DNA from: Bordetella parapertussis
GTDB lineage: Bacteria; Acidobacteriota; Terriglobia; Bryobacterales; Bryobacteraceae
NCBI GenBank assembly: GCA_943328975.2
Contig: CALQCC020000021.1
Coordinates: forward strand, 1 to 64,000
Length of the DNA: 64,000 nucleotides
Direction of reading: 5' to 3'
The translations under genes and the position numbers were made by a program. Of the stretch, positions 41,639-51,294 are shown in pieces; position 1 is the first letter of the stretch; the number at the start of each line of letters is the position of its first letter. Under the pieces are notes generated by a model that was not told where the DNA came from, ran no database searches, and saw only the letters and a program-made list of their open reading frames with translations.

Positions 41639-44308
41639 ATGCCCCTTTCACCAGGCGACAAACTCGGACAGTTCGACGTGCTTTCCTTGCTGGGGAAAGG
41701 CGGAATGGGCGAAGTGTATCGCGCGCGCGACACCCAACTGAAGCGTGAGGTCGCGTTGAAGGTGCTGCCCGCGGCGTTCTCGTCCAATCCAGAGCGGCTC
41801 GCCCGTTTCCAGCGTGAGGCGGAATTACTCGCCTCTCTGGACCATCCGAACATCGGACACATTCACGGCATGGTGCAGTCCGAACAGAATTGGGCGCTGG
41901 TGCTCGCGCTCATCGAGGGGCCGACACTGGATGACCGCATCAAGCAGGGTCCTCTGCCGGCCGACGAAGCCATCGCGATTTCGAAGCAGATCATCGATGC
42001 GCTGGAGTACGCGCATGAGCACGGCGTTATTCATCGCGACCTGAAGCCCGCCAACATTAAGGTGACACCCGACGGCGTCGTCAAGGTGCTGGACTTCGGA
42101 CTCGCGAAAGCGCTCGACCAGCGCGCCGCAACCTCACTCGATCCGGAGAATTCCCCAACCCTCACGATGGGTGCGACCCAGGCCGGCGTGATTATGGGCA
42201 CTGCCGCCTACATGTCGCCCGAGCAGGCAGTGGGCAAGGCAGCCGACCGGCGCTCGGACATTTTCTCCTTTGGCGTGGTGCTGTACGAGATGCTCACCGG
42301 CAAACGGCCGTTCCGTGGTGAATCCATGGGAGACACGCTGGCTGCGGTTGTGAAGGATGCCCCCGATTGGTCCCTGCTGCCCTCTGAGACGCCATCCCAT
42401 CTGCGTAAGTTGCTGGAACGGATGCTGGCAAAGGATCGCAAGGAGCGGTTGCAGGCCATCGGCGAAGCCCGGATTGCGCTGGCGAAGCCCTCAAATGATG
42501 AGGCTCCACGGCAGGCGGAAGCGCCTGCCCCACACACGCGTCCGTGGGCGATTACGGCGGCGGCTGCTGCGTTCGCGTTGGCGTTAGCCGCTCTCGCCTT
42601 CGTCCACTTCCGCGAAACCCCACCCCAGCAGCAGACGACGCGCACCAGTATCACGCTGCCCGAGAAGAGCGACATCCACAGCTTCGCGCTTTCCCCCGAT
42701 GGCCGCACCCTGGTGATGGCTGCCACGGTGAGCGGCAAGCGCCAGCTCTACCTGCGTCCCATGGACGCGCTGCAATTTCAGCCTATGGCGTTCACCGAGG
42801 AGGCCACGTATCCCTTTTGGTCGCCCGACAGCCGCTTTATCGGGTTCTTCGCGCAAGGCAAGCTGAAGAAAGTAGCCGCGAGCGGAGGATCATCTCTGGC
42901 ACTCTGCGATGCCCCGGACGGCACCGGAGGATCGTGGAACCGGGACGATGTGATCGTCTTCGCTCAGAGCATCGATGGAGGTTCGCTCCAGCGCGTCGCC
43001 GCCGCCGGTGGAGTCCCCACCGATGTGGTCCAGAGTGGAGGTTATGTCAGGCATCCCGTGTTTCTGCCGGATGGCCGCCACTTTCTGTACACGATCCAGT
43101 TTGGACCTAGCGAGCAAGCCGGCATCCAGGTCGGCTCACTCGATCAGAAAGGAGAAAATCGCCGCATTCTGCCGGATGTGTCCGGTGCGCAGTTCGCACC
43201 TTCGGAACGAAGCGGACGGCCGGGCCATCTTCTCTTCGTCCGCCAAAATACCCTCATGGCCGTGCCCTTCGATGCCTCCAGCGCGCAGGTCTCTGGAGAC
43301 GTCTTCCCCCTGGCGGATGGTCTCGGAGTGAACGCCATTAGCGCCTATGCACCCATTACGGTTTCTGAGAACGGCGTGTTGTTGTACAAAATGGTCGGCG
43401 CTGCTGGTGGAGGTCAGCTCACCTGGATGGACCGGACTGGAAAAGGGTTGGGACCGGTGAGCACTCCCGGTGAGGTCAGCACTCCCGCGATCTCTCCCGA
43501 TGAGAAACAGGTGGCGTTTTCACGCGGTTCCGGTGGGGACACCGACCTATGGGTACGGGATCTGAGCCGGGGAACGGAGACGCGCCTCACCACGGATGCG
43601 TCGCTAAATATTGCGCCGCTTTGGTCGGCCAAGGGAGACCACATCGCTTTTGCTTCGACGCGTAAGGGCGGGGCCTTCCATCTCTATTCCAAGGCCGCAA
43701 GCGGCAGTGGACAAGACGAGCCGTTACTGCAAAACAACCCGGATACCCTAGCGAATCAATGGTCGCGGGACGGGCGCTTTCTCGTTTACATTCACAATGA
43801 TCAGAAGACGAAGCAGGACATCGGGGTCCTTCCGATGGAGGGCCCGCCAGCGGATCGCAAGCCCACCCCGTTCCTGCAATCTGAGTTCGGTGAATTCATG
43901 GGCCAACTCTCGCCGGACAGCCATTGGATGGCCTTCACCTCCGACCGCTCAGGACGGCGCGAAGTGTACGTGCGGCCGTTTCCGTCAGGTGAGGGCGAGT
44001 ACACGATCTCCATTGCGGGTGGCGATCAGTCCCGCTGGAGGGGTGACGGCAAAGAACTATTCTTCGTGGGGGCCGATGGCAAGATGATGGCAGTTCCGGT
44101 GAAGACCTCGGTGGGAGCTACGCCTTCCTTCGAAGCAGGTACTCCCGCCGCGCTCTTCGAAGCCCACATCCGATCAACCGGGGTCCTGTTTCAATACGAC
44201 GTCACCGCCGACGGCAAGCGCTTCCTCATCAACACCACCGGCGCGGACACAGCCTCCGCTCCTCCGCTGACGGTGGTGACGAATTGGCAGGCGGGCGTGA
44301 AGAAATAA
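41639..44308 (+). CDS. Second membrane Ser/Thr kinase with near-identical propeller
   Basis: 889 residues from ATG at 41639; an upstream in-frame start at 41609 lies inside the previous gene. Kinase domain: [20 protein letters not shown], Lys41, Asp134 in [12 protein letters not shown] at 152-154. A membrane helix ([19 protein letters not shown]) and a PD40 propeller follow. From [18 protein letters not shown] on it is nearly identical to the neighbouring kinase in DNA and protein, whereas the kinase domains differ strongly. The pair probably forms one transcript. Confidence 0.94.
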   Translation: MPLSPGDKLGQFDVLSLLGKGGMGEVYRARDTQLKREVALKVLPAAFSSNPERLARFQREAELLASLDHPNIGHIHGMVQSEQNWALVLALIEGPTLDDRIKQGPLPADEAIAISKQIIDALEYAHEHGVIHRDLKPANIKVTPDGVVKVLDFGLAKALDQRAATSLDPENSPTLTMGATQAGVIMGTAAYMSPEQAVGKAADRRSDIFSFGVVLYEMLTGKRPFRGESMGDTLAAVVKDAPDWSLLPSETPSHLRKLLERMLAKDRKERLQAIGEARIALAKPSNDEAPRQAEAPAPHTRPWAITAAAAAFALALAALAFVHFRETPPQQQTTRTSITLPEKSDIHSFALSPDGRTLVMAATVSGKRQLYLRPMDALQFQPMAFTEEATYPFWSPDSRFIGFFAQGKLKKVAASGGSSLALCDAPDGTGGSWNRDDVIVFAQSIDGGSLQRVAAAGGVPTDVVQSGGYVRHPVFLPDGRHFLYTIQFGPSEQAGIQVGSLDQKGENRRILPDVSGAQFAPSERSGRPGHLLFVRQNTLMAVPFDASSAQVSGDVFPLADGLGVNAISAYAPITVSENGVLLYKMVGAAGGGQLTWMDRTGKGLGPVSTPGEVSTPAISPDEKQVAFSRGSGGDTDLWVRDLSRGTETRLTTDASLNIAPLWSAKGDHIAFASTRKGGAFHLYSKAASGSGQDEPLLQNNPDTLANQWSRDGRFLVYIHNDQKTKQDIGVLPMEGPPADRKPTPFLQSEFGEFMGQLSPDSHWMAFTSDRSGRREVYVRPFPSGEGEYTISIAGGDQSRWRGDGKELFFVGADGKMMAVPVKTSVGATPSFEAGTPAALFEAHIRSTGVLFQYDVTADGKRFLINTTGADTASAPPLTVVTNWQAGVKK

Positions 44309-44336
44309 CCTACGCCGCGCGAGTACGCGCATCAAC

Positions 44337-44364
44337 CTTTGCGTATCTTAGCGGCTTTGCGTGA
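44337..44364 (-). repeat. 28-bp dispersed repeat, copy 1
   Basis: Read on the minus strand it begins TCACGCAAAG and ends CGCAAAG, with a third AAG unit between. The same unit recurs at 49101-49128 and 57638-57665. Repeats of CGCAAAG are known as intergenic elements in several bacterial phyla. Confidence 0.6.
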
Positions 44365-44525
44365 CATTTCGTTGCGGCCCTGCGGGGTGCTTTCTTTTCC
44401 CTTCCCCACCAACCACTTCCAGCCCCAACCGCCCCCTCCCAAAGATCCCCCGTGCTACCCCTACATTCAGGAGCCCCGAATGCCGCACCGCACCCCTACC
44501 CTCAACCGCCCACCAGTAAAACGCC

Positions 44526-44598
44526 AAACGAACCCATTTCCCCCGCCCAACCCCAACAAAACCCAGCCGCTTGCGCCCCCGAAAACGAACCCATTTCC
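44526..44598 (+). repeat. Two direct copies of a 16-mer before argC
   Basis: AAACGAACCCATTTCC occurs at 44526-44541 and again at 44583-44598, 57 bp apart, the second about 40 bp before the argC start. It may be an operator pair or simply a small genomic repeat. Confidence 0.5.
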
Positions 44599-44636
44599 GG
44601 TCTCCCCCGTGGCATACTGAAAGTTCCCAGGACCCC

Positions 44637-45647
44637 ATGTCACTCACCCCTATCGGTATCGTAGGCTTCTCCGGATACAGCGGAGCCGACCTCATTCAAA
44701 TCCTCTCCCGGCATCCCCACGCCGAGCCCATCCTCCTCGAACACCGCGACGCCGCGCCCGAACCCCGCCCGCTCGGCTACACCGGACCCCGCCGCATGCC
44801 CTGCACGCCGGATTCGGTCCGATCGGCTGGCATCGCCGGCGTGTTCCTGGCTACTGCGCCCGAAATCTCCATGGACCTCGCCCCCGGCTTCCTCGACGCC
44901 GGAGCCAAGGTCGTCGACCTCAGCGGCGCCTTCCGCCTCGGCACCGCCAAGAATTACAGGCGCTGGTACAAGGAGGACCACACCCAACTCGCGCTCCTCG
45001 CGGAGGCCGTCTACTCCATCCCCGAGTTCCACCGGGCGCTGGTTCCCGCCGCTCGCTTGATCTCGAACCCCGGTTGCTACCCCACGGCCGCCAACCTGGC
45101 TCTGAAGCCCCTGATCGATGCTGGAGCCGTACGCCGCGAATGCGGAATCGTCTGCGACGCCAAGAGCGGCGTCAGCGGCGCCGGACGCAAAGCGTCATTA
45201 AAAACAGCGTTCTGCGAAATTACTGAGAACTTTTCCGCCTATTCCCTACTCAATCACAGACACGTGCCCGAAGTCCTCCAGACCTCCGGTATCGAGGAGG
45301 CGGAGTTTAGCTTCACCGCCCACCTGCTCCCGATCGACCGAGGAATCCTGGAAACCATATATTTCCGGGCATCCGAGGGCATTCGCTGCGCGCAAGACCT
45401 GATCGACATCTACCAGCGCGCCTACCAGAATGAACCCTTCGTCCGGATCTACCCCCCCGGCCAAGTCCCCGAGTTGCGTGTGGTCGCCCGCACGAATTAC
45501 TGCGATATATCCGCTACATTTGACGCAAATACAGGGCGCGCCGTGATCGTAACTCTGATCGATAATCTGGGAAAAGGCGCCGCCGGACAAGCCATGCAGA
45601 ACATGAATCTCGCCCTCGGCTTTCCGGAAACCGCCGGCTTACTCTAA
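44637..45647 (+). CDS. argC: N-acetyl-gamma-glutamyl-phosphate reductase
   Basis: 336 residues from ATG at 44637; the open frame upstream is not homologous. It reduces N-acetylglutamyl phosphate in arginine synthesis. Motifs: GIVGFSGYSGADLIQILSRH (nucleotide binding), LISNPGCYPTAANLAL with the catalytic Cys, and HRHVPEV. argB begins 11 bp after its stop, making an argCB unit. Confidence 0.96.
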   Translation: MSLTPIGIVGFSGYSGADLIQILSRHPHAEPILLEHRDAAPEPRPLGYTGPRRMPCTPDSVRSAGIAGVFLATAPEISMDLAPGFLDAGAKVVDLSGAFRLGTAKNYRRWYKEDHTQLALLAEAVYSIPEFHRALVPAARLISNPGCYPTAANLALKPLIDAGAVRRECGIVCDAKSGVSGAGRKASLKTAFCEITENFSAYSLLNHRHVPEVLQTSGIEEAEFSFTAHLLPIDRGILETIYFRASEGIRCAQDLIDIYQRAYQNEPFVRIYPPGQVPELRVVARTNYCDISATFDANTGRAVIVTLIDNLGKGAAGQAMQNMNLALGFPETAGLL

Positions 45648-45658
45648 ACGAATCCGAT

Positions 45659-46432
45659 ATGAAACGCATCCTCATCAAACTCGGCGGCACGCTCCTCGAT
45701 CAGCCCGAATCCCGCCTGCGTCTGGCCCGCGAAATTACCGCGGCGGCATCTCCCGATCGCGCCATCGTCCTGGTCCACGGAGGCGGCAAACAGATGACCC
45801 GCTTCCTCGCTGAGCGCGGCGTAGAAAGCACTTTTATCAATGGTTTACGGGTTACAGACCCGAACGTGATCGATGCCGTCGTAAAGGTCTTCAAGGGCAG
45901 CGTCAACGCGGATCTGGTGACCGCCCTGCGCGCCGCCGGGAACCTCCCAGTAGGCCTCAGCGGCCTGGATGCCGGCTTGGTCGACGCCGAAATTCTAGAC
46001 CCCCAACTGGGCCAGGTAGGCAGACCCGTTGCTTCCGACGCCCGCCTGCTCCATGTCTTGACGGGAACCGGCTATCTTCCCGTGGTTGCCTGCGTCGCCG
46101 GCGACGCTTCAGGGAAAATATTCAACGTTAATGCTGACCAAATGGCAGTGTCTTGTGCCGCGTCATTTCACGCAGATCAACTTTTTTTCCTTACCGACGT
46201 CGATGGCGTCAAGGGTGCAGACGGCTCCGTCTTCGCCACTCTCACCGTCGCGGAATGCCGCCAACTGATCGCCGATGGCGTCGCCACCGGAGGCATGCAA
46301 GCTAAGCTGGAAGCCGCAATTGACGCGCTTTTAAAGGAAGTTGGTGAAGTTTGGATCGCCCCAGGAGCCCGCACCGGCATCGTGCAGGAACTGCTCGCGC
46401 AGTCCAACGTCGGCACTCGCATCGTCCGCTAA
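45659..46432 (+). CDS. argB: Acetylglutamate kinase
   Basis: 257 residues. N terminus ILIKLGGTLLDQP, LVHGGGKQMTRFLAERG and NVNADQMAVSCAA are the conserved kinase motifs, and the C-terminal GGMQAKLEAA follows. It phosphorylates N-acetylglutamate. Length fits the shorter (non-hexameric, arginine-insensitive) class, without the N-terminal helix that confers arginine inhibition in longer forms. Confidence 0.95.
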   Translation: MKRILIKLGGTLLDQPESRLRLAREITAAASPDRAIVLVHGGGKQMTRFLAERGVESTFINGLRVTDPNVIDAVVKVFKGSVNADLVTALRAAGNLPVGLSGLDAGLVDAEILDPQLGQVGRPVASDARLLHVLTGTGYLPVVACVAGDASGKIFNVNADQMAVSCAASFHADQLFFLTDVDGVKGADGSVFATLTVAECRQLIADGVATGGMQAKLEAAIDALLKEVGEVWIAPGARTGIVQELLAQSNVGTRIVR

Positions 46433-46469
46433 AGTAGATCGAACACCTTAGCCTGTAGTCCCTTCTTGC

Positions 46470-46500
46470 GTACCCGTACTGGGTACACTTTTATCTTTTT
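46470..46500 (+). terminator. Terminator after argCB
   Basis: GTACCC / GGGTAC stem (46470-46475 and 46481-46486) with a five-base loop is followed by a U-rich run (ACTTTTATCTTTTT). It lies 38 bp after the argB stop. Confidence 0.65.
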
Positions 46501-46590
46501 ACATTGAGAAAAAACTGTAAGATAAAACACTAATTGGTTGTCGCCAGTTCGCTGGTTATGGCGCCAAACAAGAAGGGGTCCTTCCGAATC

Positions 46591-47562
46591 ATGAGAGCAC
46601 AGACAGTCGACATCAAAGAATCCACAGGCAGGATGCTTTGTTGCACCATCTTCCGCACGGGCGGAAAAAAGTTACTGGCCAAGGGCCACACGCTGAACGA
46701 TGAAGATGTCCGTCTACTCGAAACCGAGGGCCTGGGCCAGGTTTGGGTCACGGAACTGGAAGACGGTGAGATCGGTGAAGACGCGGCTGTCAGCCAGGTC
46801 TCCACAGAGATGGGCTGCGGTTGCCTGGAAATTCGCTTAGCGGCGGGCGGTCGTGCCAACCTCTTTGCGACCGAAGATTGCTGCATGTTGGTGGACGACG
46901 ACCTTCTGCGCCAGATCAATTGCACCGGCAGCATGGTCATCTCTACTGTGCCCAATTTCAGCTTTGCCCGGCCCGGCCAGCGCGTGGCGACCGTGAAGAG
47001 CGCTCCCTTCGCCGTCGCAACCGACCACCTGGAAGCCGTCATCAACATCCTTAAGGAGCGCGGCCCCATCCTGCAAGCCCGCGCCGTTCGTGCGCCGCAG
47101 GTCGCCATCCTTTATACCGACCCTCTGCACGGCGATCGCGCCCGGCAACTTTTTGAACCGATCGTCCGCCAACGCCTGGAACGCTTCGGCATCGCCCCCG
47201 CGTTCGCGCTCGCCGTCACCGAAGAAGAAGGCACGGTCACCCGAGCCCTTCAACACCTGCTGCGGGCCAATCCCACCTGCATCCTGGTAGCCTCCACTAC
47301 GGCCCCCGCTGGGCCCGATGATTGCATCGGCCATTCGATGACCGAAGTCGGCTGCCACATGGAGCGCTTCCTCGCTCCCGTCGAACCGGGCAACCTCATG
47401 TTGCTCGCCTATAAGGACGACATCCCCGTCCTCGCAGCCCCCGGCTGCTTCCGCTCCGCAAAACCGAATGTGGTCGACATGGTCCTCCCCCCCATGCTCG
47501 CTCGCTATCGTGTCTCAGGCTGGGAAATCGCCTGCCTGGGACACGGCGGTCTGCTCGGCTAA
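46591..47562 (+). CDS. MoeA/MoCF-like molybdopterin-binding domain protein
   Basis: 323 residues from ATG at 46591 (MRAQTVDIKESTGRMLCCTI); an upstream frame from 46534 is possible. The N-terminal region resembles the MoeA barrel start (GKKLLAKGHTLNDEDVRLL). The C-terminal half is a MoCF-type fold with TTAPAGPDDCIGHSMTEVG and DDIPVLAAPGCF. Proteins of this type occur beside molybdenum enzymes, but no such genes are near here. It has an unusual cysteine cluster (MGCGCLEI, CCMLVDD). Confidence 0.75.
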   Translation: MRAQTVDIKESTGRMLCCTIFRTGGKKLLAKGHTLNDEDVRLLETEGLGQVWVTELEDGEIGEDAAVSQVSTEMGCGCLEIRLAAGGRANLFATEDCCMLVDDDLLRQINCTGSMVISTVPNFSFARPGQRVATVKSAPFAVATDHLEAVINILKERGPILQARAVRAPQVAILYTDPLHGDRARQLFEPIVRQRLERFGIAPAFALAVTEEEGTVTRALQHLLRANPTCILVASTTAPAGPDDCIGHSMTEVGCHMERFLAPVEPGNLMLLAYKDDIPVLAAPGCFRSAKPNVVDMVLPPMLARYRVSGWEIACLGHGGLLG

Positions 47563-47588
47563 ACACTTTTCTCCCCCCTGCACCAAAC

Positions 47589-47617
47589 GGCCGCTGGCGC
47601 TTCTCCCGTCAGCGGCC
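47589..47617 (+). terminator. Hairpin after the MoeA-like gene
   Basis: GGCCGCTG / CAGCGGCC, an 8-bp stem (47589-47596 and 47610-47617) with a 13-base loop, followed by a pyrimidine run (TCTCTCTTC). It starts 27 bp after the stop. Confidence 0.55.
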
Positions 47618-47649
47618 TCTCTCTTCGCGGCATTTGTTAGAATCCTCCC

Positions 47650-48069
47650 ATGTGGAAACGGTCTCTCCTCGCGCTCACCCTGTCCGTGGTCACCACCGCC
47701 TGCTCTCGCATCTCCACTCCTGAGTTGAACGCCGAGCTCACGGCCGCCGCGATAGAACTCGCTGCTATGTCCTTCGATTCCAACGCTCCCGTCATGACCA
47801 GCGGGCACGTGACTACGCTCGTGTGGCCGGAAGAAGCCAGTGGCGTGATCGTGGTCCAAACCGGCGACGGCATGAAATACGCGTTCTCCACCGCTCCCGT
47901 GCCTGTTTTAGCGAAGCAAGGCTTCACCAGAACTACCATGCATCCAGGGGATGAAGTGGGCGTCTCAGGCGTTCTCGCTCCTGGCAAAACCGTCACTACG
48001 GGAGCCCTCATTGCCGCCCGAGCGGACATCATTTTCAAAGGCGACGGCACCCGCGTTTTCGTCCGCTGA
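47650..48069 (+). CDS. Small lipoprotein, DUF6152-like
   Basis: 139 residues. Signal with Cys in SVVTTACSR (about residue 18). A compact beta-rich domain follows: GHVTTLVWPEEASGVIVVQT, PGDEVGVSGVLAPGKT. This resembles the small OB-like DUF6152 family of secreted acidobacterial proteins. Its last residues FVR end shortly before the DHH gene. Function unknown. Confidence 0.65.
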   Translation: MWKRSLLALTLSVVTTACSRISTPELNAELTAAAIELAAMSFDSNAPVMTSGHVTTLVWPEEASGVIVVQTGDGMKYAFSTAPVPVLAKQGFTRTTMHPGDEVGVSGVLAPGKTVTTGALIAARADIIFKGDGTRVFVR

Positions 48070-48137
48070 AGATTCCGCTTGCATGTTGCCCCCCCTTTGC
48101 GCGACACTAACAAGTTTTCCCGGATAGTTTCCGGCAC

Positions 48138-49091
48138 ATGCGCATCCGAATCCTACATCACGACCACTGCTTCGACGGCGCAGCCTCTGCAGCCCTCTTC
48201 AGCCGCTTCCTTGAAGCCAAGTTCCACCCCGGCGCGCAGTTCGAATTTACTGGCCTTGCCCACAAGGCATCCCAGTTATTCGAGCCCGAGCTTTTCGACG
48301 GTGACGTCAACGCGATTGTGGACTTCAAGTACTCCACCGACCCGCGCTTAACCTGGTGGTTCGACCATCATCAGAGCGCGTTCCTCACGCCCGAGGACCA
48401 TCAACATTTCCTGCGCGACACCAGTGGCCAGAAGATGTACGATCCGGAGTTCCGGTCGTGCACGAAGTACATCGCCACTTTCGCGCGCGAGCGTTACGGT
48501 TTCGATGCGCCGGACCTAACCGAGCTGGTGCACTGGGCCGACATCATCGACGGTGCCCAGTATGAATCCGCTGCGTCGGCTGTCGCGCTGGGGGCCCCGG
48601 CCATGCAACTCACTCTGGTGATCGAAGGCTGCAAAGGCTCGGAGACGGTGCACAAGATCATCCGCAAGATGCGCACCGAAAAGTTGGCCGACATCATTGC
48701 CGACCCCGAGATTCAAGCCATCTACAAGCCGATGTATGAGCGCCACCTCAGCTCCATCGACATCATCCGAAAGCGGGCCGCCTGCGACCGCGGTGTGGTG
48801 TTCTTTGACTTGATCGAAGACGGCATCGAAGGCTACAACAAATTCATTCCCTACGATTTGTTTCCGGAATCGGTCTACACGGTTTCGGTGAGCGCGGCGA
48901 GTTTCCGCACGAAGGTTTCAGTGGGATCGAACCCGTGGGCCAAGCAGCCGCTGAAGTACAACCTGGCGTCTATCTGCGAACGCTATGGTGGCGGCGGTCA
49001 CGCAAAGGTTGGGGCGATCAGTTTCCCTATTGGGGCGATTGAAGAGGCTCGTAAGGCTGCGGACGAGATTGCGGCGGAGCTGAGAAGCTAA
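48138..49091 (+). CDS. DHH-family phosphoesterase
   Basis: 317 residues. DHH motif I HHDHCFDGAASAALF, motif II VDFKYS, the FDHHQSAF (DHH) motif, ADIIDGAQY, and C-terminal DHHA1 GGGGHAKVGAISF. Members hydrolyse short oligonucleotides, cyclic dinucleotides or pAp with two metal ions. The closest subgroup (oligoribonuclease-like or exopolyphosphatase-like) cannot be chosen from motifs alone. Confidence 0.9.
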   Translation: MRIRILHHDHCFDGAASAALFSRFLEAKFHPGAQFEFTGLAHKASQLFEPELFDGDVNAIVDFKYSTDPRLTWWFDHHQSAFLTPEDHQHFLRDTSGQKMYDPEFRSCTKYIATFARERYGFDAPDLTELVHWADIIDGAQYESAASAVALGAPAMQLTLVIEGCKGSETVHKIIRKMRTEKLADIIADPEIQAIYKPMYERHLSSIDIIRKRAACDRGVVFFDLIEDGIEGYNKFIPYDLFPESVYTVSVSAASFRTKVSVGSNPWAKQPLKYNLASICERYGGGGHAKVGAISFPIGAIEEARKAADEIAAELRS

Positions 49092-49100
49092 CAAAACATC

Positions 49101-49128
49101 TCACGCAAAGCGCGCCAAGTTCGCAAAG
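49101..49128 (+). repeat. 28-bp dispersed repeat, copy 2
   Basis: TCACGCAAAG at the left and CGCAAAG at the right, matching the copies at 44337-44364 and 57638-57665. It lies 10 bp after the DHH gene stop in the convergent gap to the M50 protease gene. Confidence 0.6.
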
Positions 49129-49141
49129 GAAAGACACTGAC

Positions 49142-50257
49142 TTAAACGGCTGGTTCCATGCCGAAGCGGCGTAGGAGAAGGAACTCGGACAGGTTTTCTG
49201 TGGTCAGCATTCCTACCATGCGAGCGCCGTCCATTACTAGCGCGCAACGTCCTGCGCGGGCTAGTAGCGGGAGCATCTCGGCTAGGTCGGCATCTGGCTC
49301 CAGGGCGATGAAGTCGCGCTCCATTGCTGCCGCGACGAAGGCCTCGGGGCCTTCCTGCGCCAGCGCTCGCAACATGCTGTTGCGGTCCAACACGCCGATG
49401 ACTTGTTCGCCGTGCATGATGGGGAAGTCTTGCTGGGCTGTGGAGAGCAACAAGTTCGCGGCCTCGCGCACGGTATCGCCGTGACCCAGCTTGTGGAACT
49501 CCGTAATCATCGCGGCGCGCACGGGGATTCCGTTGGTCAGGGTTCGGCCGAGCGATGCCGCAGTCTCCTGCGTGGCACCCAGCCACACGAAGAAGCCGAA
49601 GAACACCGGCAGCAGTTCAGAGAAGACCAAGCCGTAGAGACCCATGCTGATCGCCAGCATGCGCCCCATCCAGGCCGCGACGCGCGTGGCTTCTTCTTCG
49701 GGACGGATCATGCTCAGCAGCGCCCGCAGCACGCGACCGCCATCCATGGGGAAGGCCGGCATCAGGTTCAGCATGGACACCAGTAAGTTCGCGAACGCCA
49801 CGCGCTGCAACACGTTCCCATCCGAGGGCTGCAGCAGTTCACCCATGCCGATGGTCACCGACTGATGCGCGAGCGCCATGTAGCCGAAGATAGCCCCCGC
49901 AATCGCCAGGTTCGCGGCAGGACCCGCCAGGGTCACCCACAGTTCCTCAGAGGGGCGTAAGCGGCGCTCTAAGCGCGCCAGACCGCCGATGGGGAACATC
50001 ACGATCTCCAGCGTCCTCACCTGCAGCCTAGCTGCCATGCCGGCGTGCGCCAATTCGTGGGTGATTGCGCTGACAAACAGGCCCAAAAGGTAGAGCGCAA
50101 AGGTGCCGCTGGATTCGTGGCCCAGGTCCGTAACTACAAGAAACGCAAGCAGTAATAGGAAGGTGAAGTGCAGCCGCACGGGCACACCCGCAACGTTGAA
50201 GGCACGGACAGTTCCGGCGGTCGGGGTACGAGCATTCAACAGGGAGAGGCGTTCCAC
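49142..50257 (-). CDS. Site-2 protease (M50) with CBS domains
   Basis: 371 residues from GTG at 50257. A membrane metalloprotease of the S2P/SpoIVFB type: zinc motif HELAHA in SAITHELAHAGMAARLQ (about residues 64-69), second motif NLMPAFPMDGGRVL with the Asp ligand, and several membrane helices. A pair of CBS domains (about 245-365) likely binds adenosine nucleotides. It may cleave membrane-bound regulators in response to energy state. Substrate unknown. Confidence 0.93.
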   Translation of the reverse strand: MERLSLLNARTPTAGTVRAFNVAGVPVRLHFTFLLLLAFLVVTDLGHESSGTFALYLLGLFVSAITHELAHAGMAARLQVRTLEIVMFPIGGLARLERRLRPSEELWVTLAGPAANLAIAGAIFGYMALAHQSVTIGMGELLQPSDGNVLQRVAFANLLVSMLNLMPAFPMDGGRVLRALLSMIRPEEEATRVAAWMGRMLAISMGLYGLVFSELLPVFFGFFVWLGATQETAASLGRTLTNGIPVRAAMITEFHKLGHGDTVREAANLLLSTAQQDFPIMHGEQVIGVLDRNSMLRALAQEGPEAFVAAAMERDFIALEPDADLAEMLPLLARAGRCALVMDGARMVGMLTTENLSEFLLLRRFGMEPAV

Positions 50258-50321
50258 AGCCCAACGATAACAGAAGGTACTCCCTCTTACGCTCGGGGGA
50301 AGGCCCTAGAATGGGAGTGTT

Positions 50322-51077
50322 TTACTGCGGGAAACGGCGCGATCCCTGCTGGGTTTTGACGCTGGGGAGCGGTCCGCCGCCGTCAGGTCCGCGAAACTGC
50401 GGGGGGGCTTTGGAGAAATCGAGTTCGCTATCGAGGTACGTGACTGGACGATCCAGCACCATTTCGACGGTGGTTCCCTTGGCCAGGATCGCATCCGGAC
50501 CGCGCGTGAGCAACACACCCAGCAGGCCAGCGGTTGCGCCCGCCGCCGCGCCGATGCCGACGCCCATGCCGGGAGCCCGACCGATGCCAGCCAAGCCGCC
50601 GATGCTCGCACCCATGGCCGCCGTTTCGCCGACCGTGCGTACGTCGCCGGACTTGTTGCCTTCGCTGCTGATGACGCCTTCTTTTTTATCCAGGTTCTCC
50701 GAAGCGCGCCCATCCAGGCCGGATACCGTGGCTCGGAAATCGCGGGTGACACCGTTCGGGAGCATCAGCGAATCGAAGCGCAGATAGAACTCGCCCTTGC
50801 CCTTCACTTTGCCGGGACGCTGCGTGCTGGTGATGGTGCCCATCACATAACTGCCCGCGGGAATCACGATGCGGCTGTTGACGACGACGGGGAAGGTGGT
50901 TTCGAGATACACGCGGTCGCCGGACTGGGAACTCTTGGTGCTGACGCTGTTGACCATGCTCAGCAACACCTTGGTGCCGACGGGAACAGGGTACGTCTTT
51001 TCCGCTGGCGCAGGGGCGTCTTGTCCCACGGCCGCAAAAGCCGTGAGCAGCAACCCCGCCAATGTGCGCATGGACAT
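50322..51077 (-). CDS. Secreted protein with glycine-zipper segment, TrbI/VirB10-like fold
   Basis: 251 residues from ATG at 51077, with GAGGTG upstream. Signal peptide (MSMRTLAGLLLTAFAAVGQD). A beta-rich domain (YPVPVGTKVLLSMVNSVSTK, RIVIPAGSYVMGTITSTQ) resembles the C-terminal TrbI/VirB10 barrel. A glycine-zipper helix (IGGLAGIGRAPGMGVGIGAA) and a final strand with a Pro-rich tail follow. No secretion system genes are nearby. Confidence 0.65.
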   Translation of the reverse strand: MSMRTLAGLLLTAFAAVGQDAPAPAEKTYPVPVGTKVLLSMVNSVSTKSSQSGDRVYLETTFPVVVNSRIVIPAGSYVMGTITSTQRPGKVKGKGEFYLRFDSLMLPNGVTRDFRATVSGLDGRASENLDKKEGVISSEGNKSGDVRTVGETAAMGASIGGLAGIGRAPGMGVGIGAAAGATAGLLGVLLTRGPDAILAKGTTVEMVLDRPVTYLDSELDFSKAPPQFRGPDGGGPLPSVKTQQGSRRFPQ

Positions 51078-51151
51078 ACGATGCACCTCAATTCGAGTGT
51101 AGCTCACAAAGAGTTCGACGTAACGCGGCCTTCGCTCGTTACACTTTAAGT

Positions 51152-51270
51152 GTGGCGGCCATCTCGTTCGACGGACTTACGAAGCGATACGGCGGCGCGG
51201 GCAAGACCACCATTGGAGATGGGCCTATTCCCATCCACCGGTCATCAGGTGCTGAAGTTGTTGGGCAGGG
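51152..51270 (+). pseudogene. Decayed partial copy of the ABC ATPase gene at 51908
   Basis: The first 41 bp are identical to the start of the intact ATPase gene (GTGGCGGCCATCTCG...). It then jumps to GGCGCGGGCAAGACCACC, the Walker A codons, and later to a segment like ...CATCAGGTGCTGAAGTTG (52186 onward in the intact gene). Two deletions and frame loss make it non-functional. Even the upstream CTCGTTACA is shared. Confidence 0.8.
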
Positions 51271-51294
51271 GTTGCATCCCTGGTCATGCCGGCA

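Larger units (their letters stand above)
44309..44636. other. Intergenic region with small repeats
   Basis: No gene supported. It contains one copy of the 28-bp dispersed repeat (44337-44364, minus strand) and two direct copies of the 16-mer AAACGAACCCATTTCC (44526-44541, 44583-44598). The rest is C-rich. The argC promoter must lie here but no good consensus is visible. Confidence 0.5.
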
